From the NCBI RefSeq assembly GCF_963678635.1, contig NC_087066.1, positions 65,323,277-65,387,276 of the forward strand: a stretch of DNA of 64,000 nucleotides. The letters are read 5' to 3'. The stretch's first letter is position 1; every line of letters starts with the position of its first letter. This stretch comes from Symsagittifera roscoffensis (taxonomy: Eukaryota > Xenacoelomorpha > Acoela > Convolutidae). Positions 1 through 10,356 of the stretch are shown here, piece after piece. The position numbers were made by a program, and so were the translations under genes. Below the pieces are notes generated by a model. The model worked only from the letters and a program-made list of their open reading frames with translations, did not search any database and was not told the origin of the DNA.

Positions 1-45
1 TAACGCTTTTTTATGAGTTTTTCACACAAATTTTTGCTTACGTAG

Positions 46-246
46 CAGTATTTAGACAACCGCGTATTCAGACTTGTCAGTAAATAGACAAACACTGTAT
101 TAGCCAATCAGAATCGAGGCAAGGAAGAAATGAATAATTAATAGTTATATATTTCGTTAATTTGCTTTCTCATCTCAATTTTTGTTGGCTGATATGGCAT
201 TTGTCTGCTTACTGACGAGTATGACTACGTGGTTGTCTAAATACAG
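46..246. mobile_element. MITE-like non-autonomous DNA transposon
   Basis: The first ~47 bases, starting CAGTATTTAGACAACC, are matched as an imperfect reverse complement by the last ~47 bases, which end GGTTGTCTAAATACAG. The short AT-rich centre between them has no ORF. This is the form of a miniature inverted-repeat transposable element. I could not find a convincing target-site duplication, so the superfamily is not assigned. Confidence 0.7.
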
Positions 247-467
247 ACAGCACTCTAAAGTTTCAAAACAAATATGTGGTTAAACTTGAAAAAAAATCAA
301 CTCTGTGGTGCGAGATGCTGTCAGGTTAGTATCAGACGTTGCCAATTTTACCACCAAATATAATTGCTCAAACTTTTTCAGCTTCCGAGGTACTCCAAAA
401 ATACTTTTCAAAAAAAAATTATTTGAAACTTGACAAAATTGAAATATTCAACCCTGTAATTGAGTGC
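247..467. other. AT-rich DNA without recognised genes
   Basis: No ORF, RNA gene or terminal repeat is visible. The stretch shares short motifs such as GCTGTCAGG and TGCTCAAA with the tandem unit that starts at 468, so it may be an older, diverged continuation of the same sequence. Confidence 0.4.
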
Positions 468-3400
468 TGTCAAGTTAATCGCTGATGAAATCTTGCTCCA
501 AAAATTTACAGTTCAACTCATTTAAATTTTCGAGTTGAAAACATATTGAAAATTGACTTTCTCATCTCTAAAAATTGAGGTGCTGTCAGGGTACACTTCA
601 GAGTACTCTTCGTCCAAAGATGATGACTCAAATGCTTTTGCTTTCCAAGATGTGACGTTTTTTCATTATTTGAAAAAAAATTTTTTTTAAGTGAACTGAA
701 GAATGTAATCTCAAAATTTGCAGATTTTGTCTGCAGGTTTCAGTGCTCAAATCATCTATCATCTTAGTTTATGAGATATGCCGTTTTTATACTTTTTTAA
801 AATTTTTCTAAAAACTCAAGATTTAAAACAATTTTCGAGTTCAACAAAAATAGTGAATACCATGGCGAAAGCCCCCAAAGGAGTATCAAGAATTTTTGAG
901 TTCAATTATGACTGCTCAAGGTGTTACTTGCTTTCATAGTTCTTACGTTTTATCATTTTAAAAGTTTTTTAAAATTTTTATTTTCAAACTAAAACTTTTC
1001 AAAATTTGAAATTGTCGACTCTTTGTTCGGTTGATGTCAGTTTACTACCAGCGTGTGCATATGTGGCTTCTCATCATCTCAGTTTTTTTTGCTCAAATTT
1101 TTAAAATAAATTACCATTAAATAGAGAAAAAAGGGTCTGATAATTTGGAATTAATTACGCACGGTTGTATATCCCATTTATGAATTGAATGTTGAAATTG
1201 AAATTAATGCAAATTTTGAAATCATGGCTAGTCTGTCATTTCCTGAAGTTTTATCTCGTTTTTCTTTAGGAAACTGGTACTTTTAAATTTTGAAAACCTA
1301 GAACTGACCATTTCATGCTGAAGTTTATCGCGTCATTTGAAACCGAATGTAACATAATCAAAAGAACCGAATTCATAATAGCGAGGAAAGCTTACGAAAA
1401 ATCCTTTGGAGTCAAATTGATATATACAACTTGTCCAAAAAAAAACAGTTGGAGTAGACCTGTCTCGTTCCCGATAGAGAGCATCGAGAGCGGATTCGAG
1501 TGCTACTTTGGGAGCAAGGAGTCTTATAATAGTACGTCTCGATGTTTAAAAATAAAAAGCATTTCTTATCATTTATTTTCTGTCAAGTTAATCGCTGATG
1601 AAATTTTGCTCCAAAAATTTACAGTTCAACTCATTTAAATTTTCGAGTTGAAAACATATTGAAAATTGACCTTCTCATCTCTAAAAAATGAGGTGCTGTC
1701 AGGGTAAATTTCAGAGTACTCTTCGTCCAAAGATGATGACTCAAATGCTTTTGCTTTCCAAGATGTGACGTTTTTTCAATATTTGAAAAAAAAAATTTTT
1801 TTAAGTGAACTGAAGAAATGTAATCTCAAAAGTTACAGATTTTGTCTGCAGGTTTAAGTGCTCAAATCATCTTAGTTTATGAGATATGCCGTTTTTACAC
1901 TTTTTTAAAATTTTTCTAAAAACTCAAGGTTTAAAACAATTTTCGAGTTCAACAAAAATGGTGAATACCATGGCGAAAGCCGCCAAAGGAGTATCAAGAA
2001 TTTTTGAGTTCAATTATGACTGCTCAAGGTGTTACTTGCTTTCATAGTTCTTACGTTTTATCATTTTAAAAGTTTTTTAAAATTTTTATTTTCAATCTAA
2101 AACTTTTCAAAATTTGAAATTGTCGACTCTTTGTTGGGTTGATGTCAGTTTACTACCAGCGTGTGCATATGTGGCTTCTCATCATCTCAGTTTTTTTTTG
2201 CTCAAATTTTTAAAATAAATTACCATTAAATAGAGAAAAAAGGGTCTGATAATTTGGAATTAATGCAAATTTTGAAATCAGGGCTAGTCTGTCATTTCCT
2301 GAAGTTTTATCTCGTTTTTTTTTAGGAAACTGGTACTTTTAAAGTTTAAAAACCTAGAACTGACCATTTCATGCTGAAGTTTATCGCGTCATTTGAAACC
2401 GAATGTAACATAATCAAAAGAACCGAATTCATAATAGCGAGGAAAGCTTACGAAAAATCCTTTGGAGTCAAATTGATATATACAACTTGTCCAAAAAAAA
2501 ACAGTTGGAGTAGACCTGTCTCGTTCCCGATAGAGAGCATCGAGAGTGGATTCGAGTGCTACTTTGGGAGCAAGGAGTCTTATAATAGTACGTCTCGATG
2601 TTTAAAAATAAAAAGCATTTCTTATCATTTATTTTCTGTCAAGTTAATCGCTGATGAAATCTTGCTCCAAAAATTTACAGTTCAACTCATTTAAATTTTC
2701 GAGTTGAAAACATATTGAAAATTGACCTTCTCATCTCTAAAAAATGAGGTGCTGTCAGGGTACACTTCAGAGTACTCTTCGTCCAAAGATGATGACTCAA
2801 ATGCTTTTGCTTTCCAAGATGTGACGTTTTTTCAAATTAAAAAAAAATTTTTTTTTAAGTGAACTGAAGAAATGTAATCTCAAAAGTTACAGATTTTGTC
2901 TGCAGGTTTAAGTGCTCAAATCATCTTAGTTTATGAGATATGCCGTTTTTACACTTTTTTAAAATTTTTCTAAAAACTCAAGATTTAAAACAATTTTCGA
3001 GTTCAACAAAAATGGTGAATACCATGGCGAAAGCCCCCAAAGGAGTATCAAGAATTTTTGAGTTCAATTATGACTGCTCAAGGTGTTACTTGCTTTCATA
3101 GTTCTTACGTTTTATCATTTTAAAAGTTTTTTAAAATTTTTATTTTCAAACTAAAACTTTTCAAAATTTGAAATTGTCGACTCTTTGTTGGGTTGATGTC
3201 AGTTTACTACCAGCGTGTGCATATGTGGCTTCTCATCATCTCAGTTTTTTTTGCTCAAATTTTTAAAATAAATTACCATTAAATAGAGAAAAAAGGGTCT
3301 GATAATTTGGAATTAATGCAAATTTTGAAATCATGGCTAGTCTGTCATTTCCTGAAGTTTTATCTCGTTTTTTTTTAGGAAACTGGTACTTTTAAATTTT

Positions 3401-3688
3401 AAAAACCTAGAACTGACCATTTCATGCTGAAGTTTATCGCGTCATTTGAAACCGAATGTAACATAATCAAAAGAACCGAATTCATAATAGCGAGGAAAGC
3501 TTACGAAAAATCCTTTGGAGTCAAATTGATATATACAACTTGTCCAAAAAAAACAGTTGGAGTAGACCTGTCTCGTTCCCGATAGAGAGCATCGAGAGTG
3601 GATTCGAGTGCTACTTTGGGAGCAAGGAGTCTTATAATAGTACGTCTCGATGTTTAAAAATAAAAAGCATTTCTTATCATTTATTTTC
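468..3688. repeat. Tandem array of three ~1.05-kb units
   Basis: Three head-to-tail copies lie at 468-1580, 1581-2636 and 2637-3688. Copy 1 carries about 57 extra bases near 1155-1212, apparently lost from copies 2 and 3 between short direct repeats. Each unit holds ~760 bp of anonymous AT-rich DNA, then ~297 bp resembling the 5' part of a Ty3-type LTR (from 1225, 2281 and 3334). Each ends with 59 bp of a copia LTR terminus (1522-1580, 2578-2636, 3630-3688). Only the third copy continues into the complete copia LTR, so the array formed after the copia insertion. The 107-residue ORF repeated in each copy lies inside the LTR-like part and is not a gene. Confidence 0.9.
3334..3629 (+). mobile_element. 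Diverged Ty3-type LTR, 5' part (interrupted by copia)
   Basis: This segment aligns by eye with the first ~320 bp of the giant-element LTR at 8025. The start (TGGCTAGTCTGTCATTTCCT against TGTGCCAGTCGGTCATGTCC), the run around TCATGCTGAAG / TCATGCTCAG, and GAGTAGACCTGTC / GAGTAGAGCTGTC all correspond. The LTR continues at 5680 beyond the copia element and again at 6801 beyond a Penelope-like insertion. It is probably an old solo LTR or truncated relative of the giant element. Confidence 0.65.
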
Positions 3689-3886
3689 CATTAAAGTGGT
3701 ATCAGTCAAAATCATTATCCTTTGTTCCACCGTTTTATTTGTGATGTCATTTAAAAAGTTAAAAAACCTAAATCTATTTTGTTACACTCTTTTCTCAAAT
3801 ATAGCAGTTACACTTTCGTTTTCGAGTCATTTGGTTCTAAGCAAACAAGACTGAAAATTGACCAATCACAGACGAGTATTTCAACA
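3630..3886 (-). repeat. copia 3' LTR
   Basis: 257 bp, aligning along its whole length with the 242-bp copy at 5438-5679; on the minus strand it starts TGTTGAAATACTCG and ends TATTATAAGA. The last 59 bp of this LTR (3630-3688) were carried into the upstream tandem duplications. Confidence 0.9.
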
Positions 3887-3901
3887 CTCCCCCTCAAAAG
3901 G
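3887..3901 (-). other. copia polypurine tract
   Basis: On the minus strand this reads CCTTTTGAGGGGGAG directly before the 3' LTR. That is the usual place and form for the plus-strand primer of a copia element. Confidence 0.8.
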
Positions 3902-4536
3902 CACTTCCCAAGAGTAGCTTGCATATCTGCGCCAAACGAATCCTTGGAAAACCTTTTGTCAGAACATCCGCAACCAAAATTGTAAAAAGAAGATATTTTC
4001 TTACAGGAGCGAATTTGTTCTCGAACAAAGTGTACTTTAATGTTGATATGTTTGGCTCTCGATCTTGAAGCTGTTTCGTGAGCTACACAGATTGATCTTT
4101 GGTTGTCACCAAACCAAGGTTGTCACAAAATCTTGCACTGTTGGACTTTTGCACGCTTGAGAGAGTAAGTTTACTGCAAAAGCAATATCCGGCCTAGTTG
4201 TTACAGCTGAATATAAAAACGTATGATTCCAAGTAATGATTCCGGAAGAGGTCCACAAACGTCACCGTTGACTAGTTCAAATTTTCTTGTTGCCCTAACT
4301 TGAGGGTAAAAATGACCATCTCATTCTATAAAATAAGCTTGTTGTCTCACATGTATATGCGGATTTTGCTTAAAAATTAATGTGTATCCTTACTTAACTA
4401 GAATTGAATCTGATATCAAAAGAAATTTGAAGCTCGGCGCATACAATGTGCGCTGGAGACTAAACGTGTACTTAGCTTTATTACGATCGTAGAGTGGGAG
4501 GCAAACTTTTCGAACACCATGTAATTGCTGTTGCGT
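3902..4536 (-). pseudogene. copia pol remnants (pre-integrase, integrase start, RT end, RNase H)
   Basis: Minus-strand translation in shifting frames gives two blocks. From 4536 down to about 4240 there is a pre-integrase-like region ending in an integrase start (motif ELVNGDVCGPLP). From about 4230 down to 3902 there is an RNase H/RT tail with the copia signatures TTKDQSV and SRAKHINIKVHFVRE. The two blocks abut directly, so most of integrase and reverse transcriptase was deleted at about 4235. Several stops and frameshifts make it non-functional. Confidence 0.75.
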
Positions 4537-4920
4537 TCAATCGCCATTAGTAACAAACATCGCACTTCCGTCCCCTTCCAGCATAGAAAGCGACTTGAAC
4601 ATTGATTTGTCTGGAATTATATGTTTCGTGCATCCACAGTCTATCACAATCTCCATCGACCCATTTGAAGTTGCAGTTAATGCAAACCCAGAGAAACCGC
4701 CTTGACGGTTGCTCGAATTTTGCTTGTTTACATGCTGCTTTGTATAGCACCTGTCAGCAGTGTGATTTTTACGTCCACACTTTGTACAGTACAAGGTTTT
4801 AATGTTTCCTTGTCCAGTTCCTCCATTATATCGTCCTCGGCCAGTTCTATGAATCGCTGGAGCCGCAATGGACGTACAACTCGTATCTTGTTTGTTTGAG
4901 CTTCCCAAATGATTGTGCAA
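4537..4920 (-). pseudogene. copia nucleocapsid zinc knuckle and protease start
   Basis: A 127-residue open frame. It contains one CCHC zinc knuckle (CTKCGRKNHTADRC, the C-x2-C-x4-H-x4-C spacing of retroelement nucleocapsids) at about residues 45-58. The copia-type aspartic protease start follows (IDCGCTKHI at about residues 93-101, where canonical copia reads D-S/T-G-C/A-S/T-x-H). It would act in cytoplasmic virus-like particles. The frame ends in the pre-integrase region at 4537 and is separated from gag by three stops at 4921-4935. CGC in place of the usual catalytic D-S/T-G suggests a mutated protease. Confidence 0.8.
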
Positions 4921-4932
4921 TTAGTCTCACTT

Positions 4933-5400
4933 TCAATTGTAGATACGATATCTGCTGGAACTGTATGCAGCTATGAATGAGTCGTATTCTTGTGGCAATA
5001 CTTTAAGGAATATGGCTATTTTCAGGTTGTCGCTGATCTTTTCATCTGCAGATTGTATTTTGAACACAATGTTGTCCACTTTGTTTAGAAACTCTATCGT
5101 CGATTCACCGTTCTTCTTGAGTTCCAGAAACTGTTGCCAAAGCACAATGATTTGTCTTGTTCGAATCTGCCCAAAAGTTTTCTGCAAGTTTTTCCACATT
5201 TCGAATTCTTTCCTGTTATTCTGAGAAATGATCATCTGCAAAGTAGCATCATTGAGGTGCACAACGATTTCCTGACACAATTTCCTCTGAACAGCATCTC
5301 TGCTTGTTTCGCTAATATAAGCTAGGACTTGTTTCCACCATACAGAAAAATGTTCGGGTTTTCCAATGAAATGAGCAGTTTTTTTGTTCGGAATCCATCA
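4933..5400 (-). pseudogene. copia gag (UBN2-type capsid region)
   Basis: The 115-residue frame 5280-4933 shows the conserved gag pattern of copia elements: a W-x2-L-x3-F core (WKNLQKTFG), a long helix, then FLKVLPQEYDSF. This is the UBN2/gag-polypeptide fold that builds the virus-like particle shell. Upstream to about 5400 the same protein continues in a shifted frame (HFSVWWKQVLAYI), so the N-terminus carries at least one frameshift. No intact start codon is linked to it. Confidence 0.8.
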
Positions 5401-5428
5401 AGATTTTCGTGCTTGGAAGCTTCAATTG

Positions 5429-5437
5429 CCCATAACC
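5429..5437 (-). other. copia primer-binding site
   Basis: Immediately after the 5' LTR the minus strand reads GGTTATGGGC, the same start as the primer-binding site of Drosophila copia, which pairs with an internal fragment of initiator methionine tRNA. The match supports both the LTR boundary and the element's orientation. Confidence 0.75.
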
Positions 5438-5679
5438 TCTTATAATAGTACGTCTCGATATATAAACATAAAACGATTTTTTTAATCATTTTTTTCCATT
5501 AAAGTGGTTTAAGTCAAAATGAACTGCATTATTTTTGATGCAATTTAAAAAGTTAAAAGTCATAAGTCAATATTGTTTCACTCCTTTCTCGAATATAGCA
5601 ATTACTGTTTCGCTTAGAGTCTTTTGGTTCTAAACAACAATGTCTGAAAATTGACCAATCACAGACGAATATTTCAACA
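5438..5679 (-). repeat. copia 5' LTR
   Basis: 242 bp; the minus strand starts TGTTGAAATATTCG and ends TATTATAAGA. It aligns with the 3' LTR with visible substitutions and small indels, so the insertion is not recent. Confidence 0.9.
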
Positions 5680-5862
5680 AGGAGAACCTTGACTGGGATG
5701 GTCGACCACTCAAGTGACTCAATGGTCCAAAACCTATAAATCAGCTTGAGTCAAATCTCATCGCTTTGTTGAGACTTCTACGAGCTTTTATAGGTAGTTT
5801 AGTGTATCAGTTTCAGAGTTGTTGTCTAGATGTGAGTACCTAGTACTGAATTAAATTACTAG
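5680..5862 (+). mobile_element. Diverged Ty3-type LTR, middle part
   Basis: Continues the LTR broken at 3629. It aligns with 8335-8530 of the giant-element LTR (GAACCTTGACTGGGATGG against GAACCTTCAATGGAAAGG; CAATGGTCC against CAATGGTTC; ATGTGAGTACCTA against ATGTGAGTCCCTA). It starts with the copia target duplication and ends with AATTACTAG, the left copy of the duplication flanking the Penelope-like insertion. Confidence 0.65.
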
Positions 5863-6791
5863 TATATCTGAAAATTATTATCCAAAAAATTGATCGGATA
5901 GGGTAGTGTTTGAAACTCTTAACAAGATCCTTGAGGGAAAGAAAAATTTAGAGGTGAAGGCATCAGAACCGAGAAACGATAAATGGTTAAAAGACTCACC
6001 TACCCTTTTAACAACGCAACTTCGAGGCAAACCATCTCATTTGTTAGCTGCAAGGGTTCGGTAAACATCCGGGGCACAAATAATTTTAACAAGAAAATTG
6101 AAAACATTCTTGCCATCCCTCAAAACGTCCTTTGCTCGTGAAATGAGATCCAAAGTGGTGTATAAGCTTACATTCAGTGGATGTAACTTCACCTATGCCG
6201 GCCAGACAGTCCGACATGTAGCCACGAGGTTCGCTGAACACCACAAAGGGGACTCCCCAGTAGGGCAACACTTGTTAGAATGTATTAGGAAGGTAGGCGG
6301 TACTGCTGAGCTGAAGTCAGAGATTATAGAACAAACAGCCAACACTCAAAAGCTACTCACACTAGAGGCTTTGCTTATTTGAAGGAAGAGGCCGAGGATC
6401 AACACAAGCGATATATTCAGGAGCCGGAAATTAACACTACATTTATAGTCTATGTATAACATGGCTAAAATTAAAAAAAAATTGACATGTCAAAATCAAA
6501 AATACTCCCAAATGAAATTATATAACCATGAAAAAACAAACAACTAAAATCATCTCGGAAATTTACAAGAAAATGTTATCAATGATTACGCAACTTATTA
6601 TGTAATTAAAGTTAATTAAATTTGATTGGTCAAAAAGATCTAAGGCATTTTTAGACATGTTTCTCATTTTTAAACATGTTTCTCATGTTTCTCATTTCAT
6701 CAGACTTTGATCGTTTTGTAAATATTGTAAAAAATTTTAATCCTCAAAATGTGCGAAAACGTTTGTATTAACATTTTAATTTTTTTATACT
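5863..6791 (+). mobile_element. 5'-truncated Penelope-like element insertion
   Basis: A 929-bp insertion inside the Ty3-type LTR, flanked by the perfect 9-bp direct repeat AATTACTAG (5854-5862 and 6792-6800). It contains the C-terminal GIY-YIG endonuclease of a Penelope-like element and no recognisable reverse transcriptase, so it is a 5'-truncated copy, as is common for target-primed retroelements. The 340 bp after the coding part are AT-rich with no ORF and presumably represent its 3' untranslated region. Confidence 0.75.
6065..6448 (+). pseudogene. GIY-YIG endonuclease domain of a Penelope-like element
   Basis: The frame opens at 6065. It encodes the GIY-YIG nuclease that Penelope-like retroelements carry downstream of their reverse transcriptase, which nicks target DNA. 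Visible motifs are SKVVYKLTFSGCN and YAGQT (the Y and Y-x-G cores), then RHVATRFAEH with the conserved R and H; the cysteine in SGCN is typical of the Penelope zinc-finger variant. A single in-frame TGA at 6380-6382 interrupts it. The frame then continues with the usual C-terminal signature RPRINT...SRKLTL to a TAG at 6446. No start codon or upstream polymerase is present; it is a dead fragment. Confidence 0.82.
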
Positions 6792-6800
6792 AATTACTAG

Positions 6801-7071
6801 AGTGCATTCTTCAGATCTATTTTGATATAAGGAGAGTTTTTGGTTGATCCATCTGAAAGGGATCAAAAGTGCACTGTCAACAAAAATTAATAGTGTTAAC
6901 TTGAGTTTCCGATTTCGTTTTTAACGGCGTTCGCGTGTCTTAGGTAGTGAGAGACCTAGCCATGGGGAAGTTTTTATTTCAAGAGCTGGGGGTTTTTTAG
7001 GAGTAGCCTTTAAGCTGTAACACGATCTCGATGTGCCATGTCTTGAAGGAACTGAATTGGCTTCGAAAGAT
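6801..7071 (+). mobile_element. Diverged Ty3-type LTR, third part
   Basis: Resumes the LTR after the Penelope-like insertion and aligns with 8540-8805 of the giant-element LTR. Shared landmarks are GGTTGATCCATCTGAAA, TTTTTAACGGCGTTCG, GAGACCTA and TAGCCTTTAAGCTGTAAC. The last ~105 bp of the LTR are missing; a different LTR family starts at 7072. Confidence 0.75.
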
Positions 7072-7636
7072 TGTGACGTTGTTTTGGACACTGAACTTCT
7101 AACATCTTGAAATGTTGACGAATAGTTGTAAATACTAAAAGCAACGTCAGAATAAGATGCAATAAGATCAACTGTTTGAAATGTTTGATCTTGCCAAATC
7201 AATGCCCTTCAAGTCGATTAGTTTAGCAACTAAAACAATGAAAACTCAAATGAAAATGTGTTCAAAACTGGAATTCTCCTTTTACCTAATATGAAACAAG
7301 ATAAACTATTTAACCATAAATTTCGCAAATATTTAAATAATGAATTTATATATGCTAGAGTTTAAGAGTTTTCAACCCATGTTAACTAATGAATCTGGTG
7401 CCATAATTGATATTTAAAAGTTGTATTCTTGGCAATTATTACTTAACAGGATATAAATAGACCATGACCCGAATTATAGATATTGAAAAAAGAATACTAG
7501 TCGTCAGTGAAGAATTGAATAGTTAGACTGCACTGTTGCCTCTTTCACAGTAGAAAAACACAAACTTGAGCTCAGGACCCAAAAACATAGTCAACTCAAT
7601 GTCATCGAACACAATCGTGAAACATAAAGTATCGAG
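7072..7636 (+). mobile_element. F2-family LTR fragment (probable 5' LTR of the env provirus)
   Basis: Starts TGTGACGTTG and matches 42851-43414 almost base for base over ~565 bp in the same orientation. The last ~117 bp of the F2 LTR, present at 43415-43531, are missing here. The full copy at 42851 is preceded by a purine tract, which makes it a 3' LTR; this fragment is therefore the likely 5' LTR of the same provirus. The minus-strand ORF at 7602-7883 has no recognisable content and overlaps the LTR. Confidence 0.7.
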
Positions 7637-8024
7637 AGGATACGAGTGGGATGTAACTTGCAACGTTTTTGAATAAGCTCAACAACGACAAATTTTCAAT
7701 TCTCTGCACTTCTCTTGCAATCAAAGTGCAATATTCTTCATAAAAGTACTTCTTGAGTGGATGTGATTCTGTTGGCGGGCGACCTTTGATGACTCGTGGT
7801 AGAAGACTCGAGGGTTGGCGACTCTGAAGACTCGTTCTAGAAGACTCGAGGGGGCTGAAATAGAGAAAGATCAAGGCAGACACCTGAACTTACCAGCACT
7901 TTGTTGGAAAAAACTTTTTTTGTAGCCAATTTGATGGAAGTAGCAGTTGCACACGACTACATGATGAAAGAATCTGTTTTCCAATTTTGCGTGAGTTTTT
8001 GGAGCTGATTATTTTTGTCGGATA
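7637..8024 (+). other. Flank between F2 LTR fragment and giant element
   Basis: No convincing gene. A short local duplication around 7788-7853 repeats AGAAGACTCGAGGG and GACTCG(T/G). If the F2 LTR is the 5' LTR of the env provirus, this is part of that provirus's untranslated leader, cut from its gag by the giant element. Confidence 0.4.
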
Positions 8025-8912
8025 TGTGCCAGTCGGTCATGTCCGGAAGTTTGACCTTGAGAGACACAAAAATACGTAATTTTGGAGTGGAATTTTAATT
8101 TTCAAAATTTCGAATGGAGCCTGTCATGCTCAGTTTTCTCGTACCAACTGAAAACAAAAAGTGAAAAATCAGAACGACCGAATTAACAATTGCAGGAAAT
8201 TACTCAAGAAAAACAGCGGGAAATTGCTATTCGCAATTTCCAGATATGAAATAGGACACGAGTAGAGCTGTCTTATCCCGAAATAGGAGGAGAGACGATA
8301 AATAGAAGAAAGAACGACTATTCGGAACGAACTGGAGTGAACCTTCAATGGAAAGGTGGACAGCTTGAGTGTCCCAATGGTTCATACAAAAACTCAAATT
8401 CTAGAGCCAGAACTTACTTCTGTTACCAAAACTGACCAGTATCAAACTTATTTAGTTATATTACCTAATTCTTGAGTTGCTTACCAATTTAATTACTCCA
8501 GTACATCAACATGTGAGTCCCTAATTTAGTTTTCTCGAGTGTGTTTTATGATTGTTATGTTGAGATAAGGCGAGTTTTAGGTTGATCCATCTGAAATGGA
8601 TCAAAGTTCCACTGTCCAATATAAAGTAACTTAACGGATTGTTCCGACCCTGTTTTTAACGGCGTTCGTGTATTTTGGGTATTTCGAGACCTAAGTATGG
8701 GGACGTTCTTATTTTCTAGAGTGGGGGGATATTTTGGTAGTAGCCTTTAAGCTGTAACGGGTTCTAGTCTCATGTCGCAAGCGAACCGAATTGGCTCCGA
8801 CCATTCTTGAGGTAGAAAAACACAAGAGATAGTGTCCCTGACTCTTGAGCCAATGGTTATAGGGCCTATTTTTCTTAAGCCTCATATGTGACCAAAGTAG
8901 GCGACTGTTACA
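8025..8912 (+). repeat. Giant element 5' LTR
   Basis: 888 bp, TGTGCCAG...CTGTTACA, matching 29042-29937. The tract ACGAACTGGAGTGAACC to CAACATGTGAG is shared with the old LTR pieces at 5680-5862, which shows an older relative next door. Confidence 0.93.
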
Positions 8913-8923
8913 TAGTGTTTTTA

Positions 8924-8938
8924 TGGCGCTCCTGGGTG
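8924..8938 (+). other. Possible primer-binding site of the giant element
   Basis: TGGCGCTCCTGGGTG lies 11 nt after the 5' LTR and starts with TGG, as expected for pairing with a tRNA 3' CCA. The 11-nt gap is longer than usual and I cannot name the tRNA. Confidence 0.35.
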
Positions 8939-9379
8939 TTTTTACGACATCATGACTACGGAGTCGAACCCACTTGACACAGCTCCGGGCTGCATGCCCA
9001 TTCTAGAGTACCGGTGGTACGGTTCAGCGGGAACGCGTAAACCTTCCGGTTGTACCGTGATAGCCTTTTAAGAAAACTTGAGAAAACTTCCTGGTACGCC
9101 CTCCGAACGAGGCCTAGCTAACCGAGTAAAGGGGGGGTAACTAGGGAAACAAAAACAAGAAAAAAGTATAGAAAAAGGAACAAAAACCATAAAACGAAAA
9201 GACAGTGACTTTGAAACCGGATCATTTGGATCAAACCTTTATATTAATTAAATAGTATACCCATACTGTTTTATAAGACCAATCGTTTCGATCAATATAG
9301 CAATTTAAACCAGTGACTTCAATAAGGTGCCCGAGTGGGGGGCGTTGTTGAGGGTTTTCAGATAGATTGCAACCAAGCC

Positions 9380-9501
9380 GGACAACTAGGAGACTTGACT
9401 GGAAGAGGTGACCAGTCGAGTGGGAAAGTGGTTCACAAGGATCGAACCGGACCACTAGGAGACTTGACTGGAAGAGGTGACCAGCCAAGTGGGAAAGTGG
9501 T
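9380..9501 (+). repeat. 69-bp tandem repeat, two copies
   Basis: GGAC(A/C)ACTAGGAGACTTGACT starts at 9380 and again at 9449. The ~53 bp after each start are nearly identical, ending GTGGGAAAGTGGT. Confidence 0.85.
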
Positions 9502-10356
9502 GCTGCTGTCAAGTGCAGAACAGAGACAACCAGCACAGGATCACCACAGGAGGACGCACAGGGGTGTTCTCAAGTTGGGCAACGGGTATCGTTAGAATCC
9601 ACATTACATTATAGGAGATAAGTGTAAAATTGGATAAGCGGAATCCCATTGTTTTGAGGAAGTTTTTGCACAAGCAGGCCTGGAAACAGGTCTACGGTTT
9701 TCTCTCGAGAGGTTTAGCACCCGGCGCTTAAGGGATTTTTCGGCTTAAGAGGGGGGCTAAAGAGGGGGGAGGTTAGAAGGGGGGCTGGTTAAGTTAGAGG
9801 TTAGCGGTTATAAATTGTAAAAAGGGGGGACACATTAGAATAACTAATTGTTCGGCATCGTCGAGTTAGTTACATTAGATATTTACACGCGTTGGTTATA
9901 GGAAGCGGATATCCAAAATTAGAATCAGGTTAAGGTTACCCTGGTCGGATCGGTAGGGGGGAAAGGACATAGACAGTTTTTGTGATACCCAATAAGATCG
10001 CTAGCAGGGGGGAGGAAAACGCGTGGCAATCGGGTACCAGACATTTTTTCGGACAAGATTGACATCAGTCAACCTTGAATTTCAGGAGAATTCAACCATC
10101 TGTTTTTGAAATTTTTTCCAGTTTAAAATTTTACGTTTTGGTGAAAATTTGTTGTTGGTATTTTAACGAACAGGTGATCACAAGATACCTGCGGGGAATT
10201 TAGAGTTTCAAATACAGGGGGGTCAGTAATTGGGTTTTGACCAGTAAGATAGGGATTTTGGGAAAATTTTTACTAGAGCTCAAGTGGTGGTAAAAGGTAC
10301 AGTGGATCAATAGTCCCTACAACGAAGAAGAAGAGACCCGATATCCAGACACTCAG

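Larger units (their letters stand above)
3630..5679 (-). mobile_element. Internally deleted Ty1/copia retrotransposon
   Basis: A copia-type element on the minus strand. Its two LTRs (5438-5679 as 5' LTR, 3630-3886 as 3' LTR) start TGTTGAAATA and align throughout. It is flanked by a perfect 5-bp target-site duplication AGGAG (3625-3629 and 5680-5684). The 5' LTR is followed by a copia-type primer-binding site, and the 3' LTR is preceded by a purine-rich tract. Internal coding runs gag, zinc knuckle, protease, pre-integrase, a sliver of integrase, then the end of reverse transcriptase and RNase H, so roughly 2-3 kb of integrase and reverse transcriptase is missing. The reading frame is broken several times. 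It inserted into a Ty3-type LTR. Confidence 0.92.

Noticed and set aside
1315-3854. Repeated 104-107-codon ORFs
   Set aside because: They lie inside LTR-like repeat DNA, extend into the copia LTR end and have no protein-like features.
8935-9010. Possible minus-strand tRNA (GGTTCGACTCC box B-like sequence)
   Set aside because: The flanking T-stem does not pair and no D-arm or acceptor stem can be drawn.
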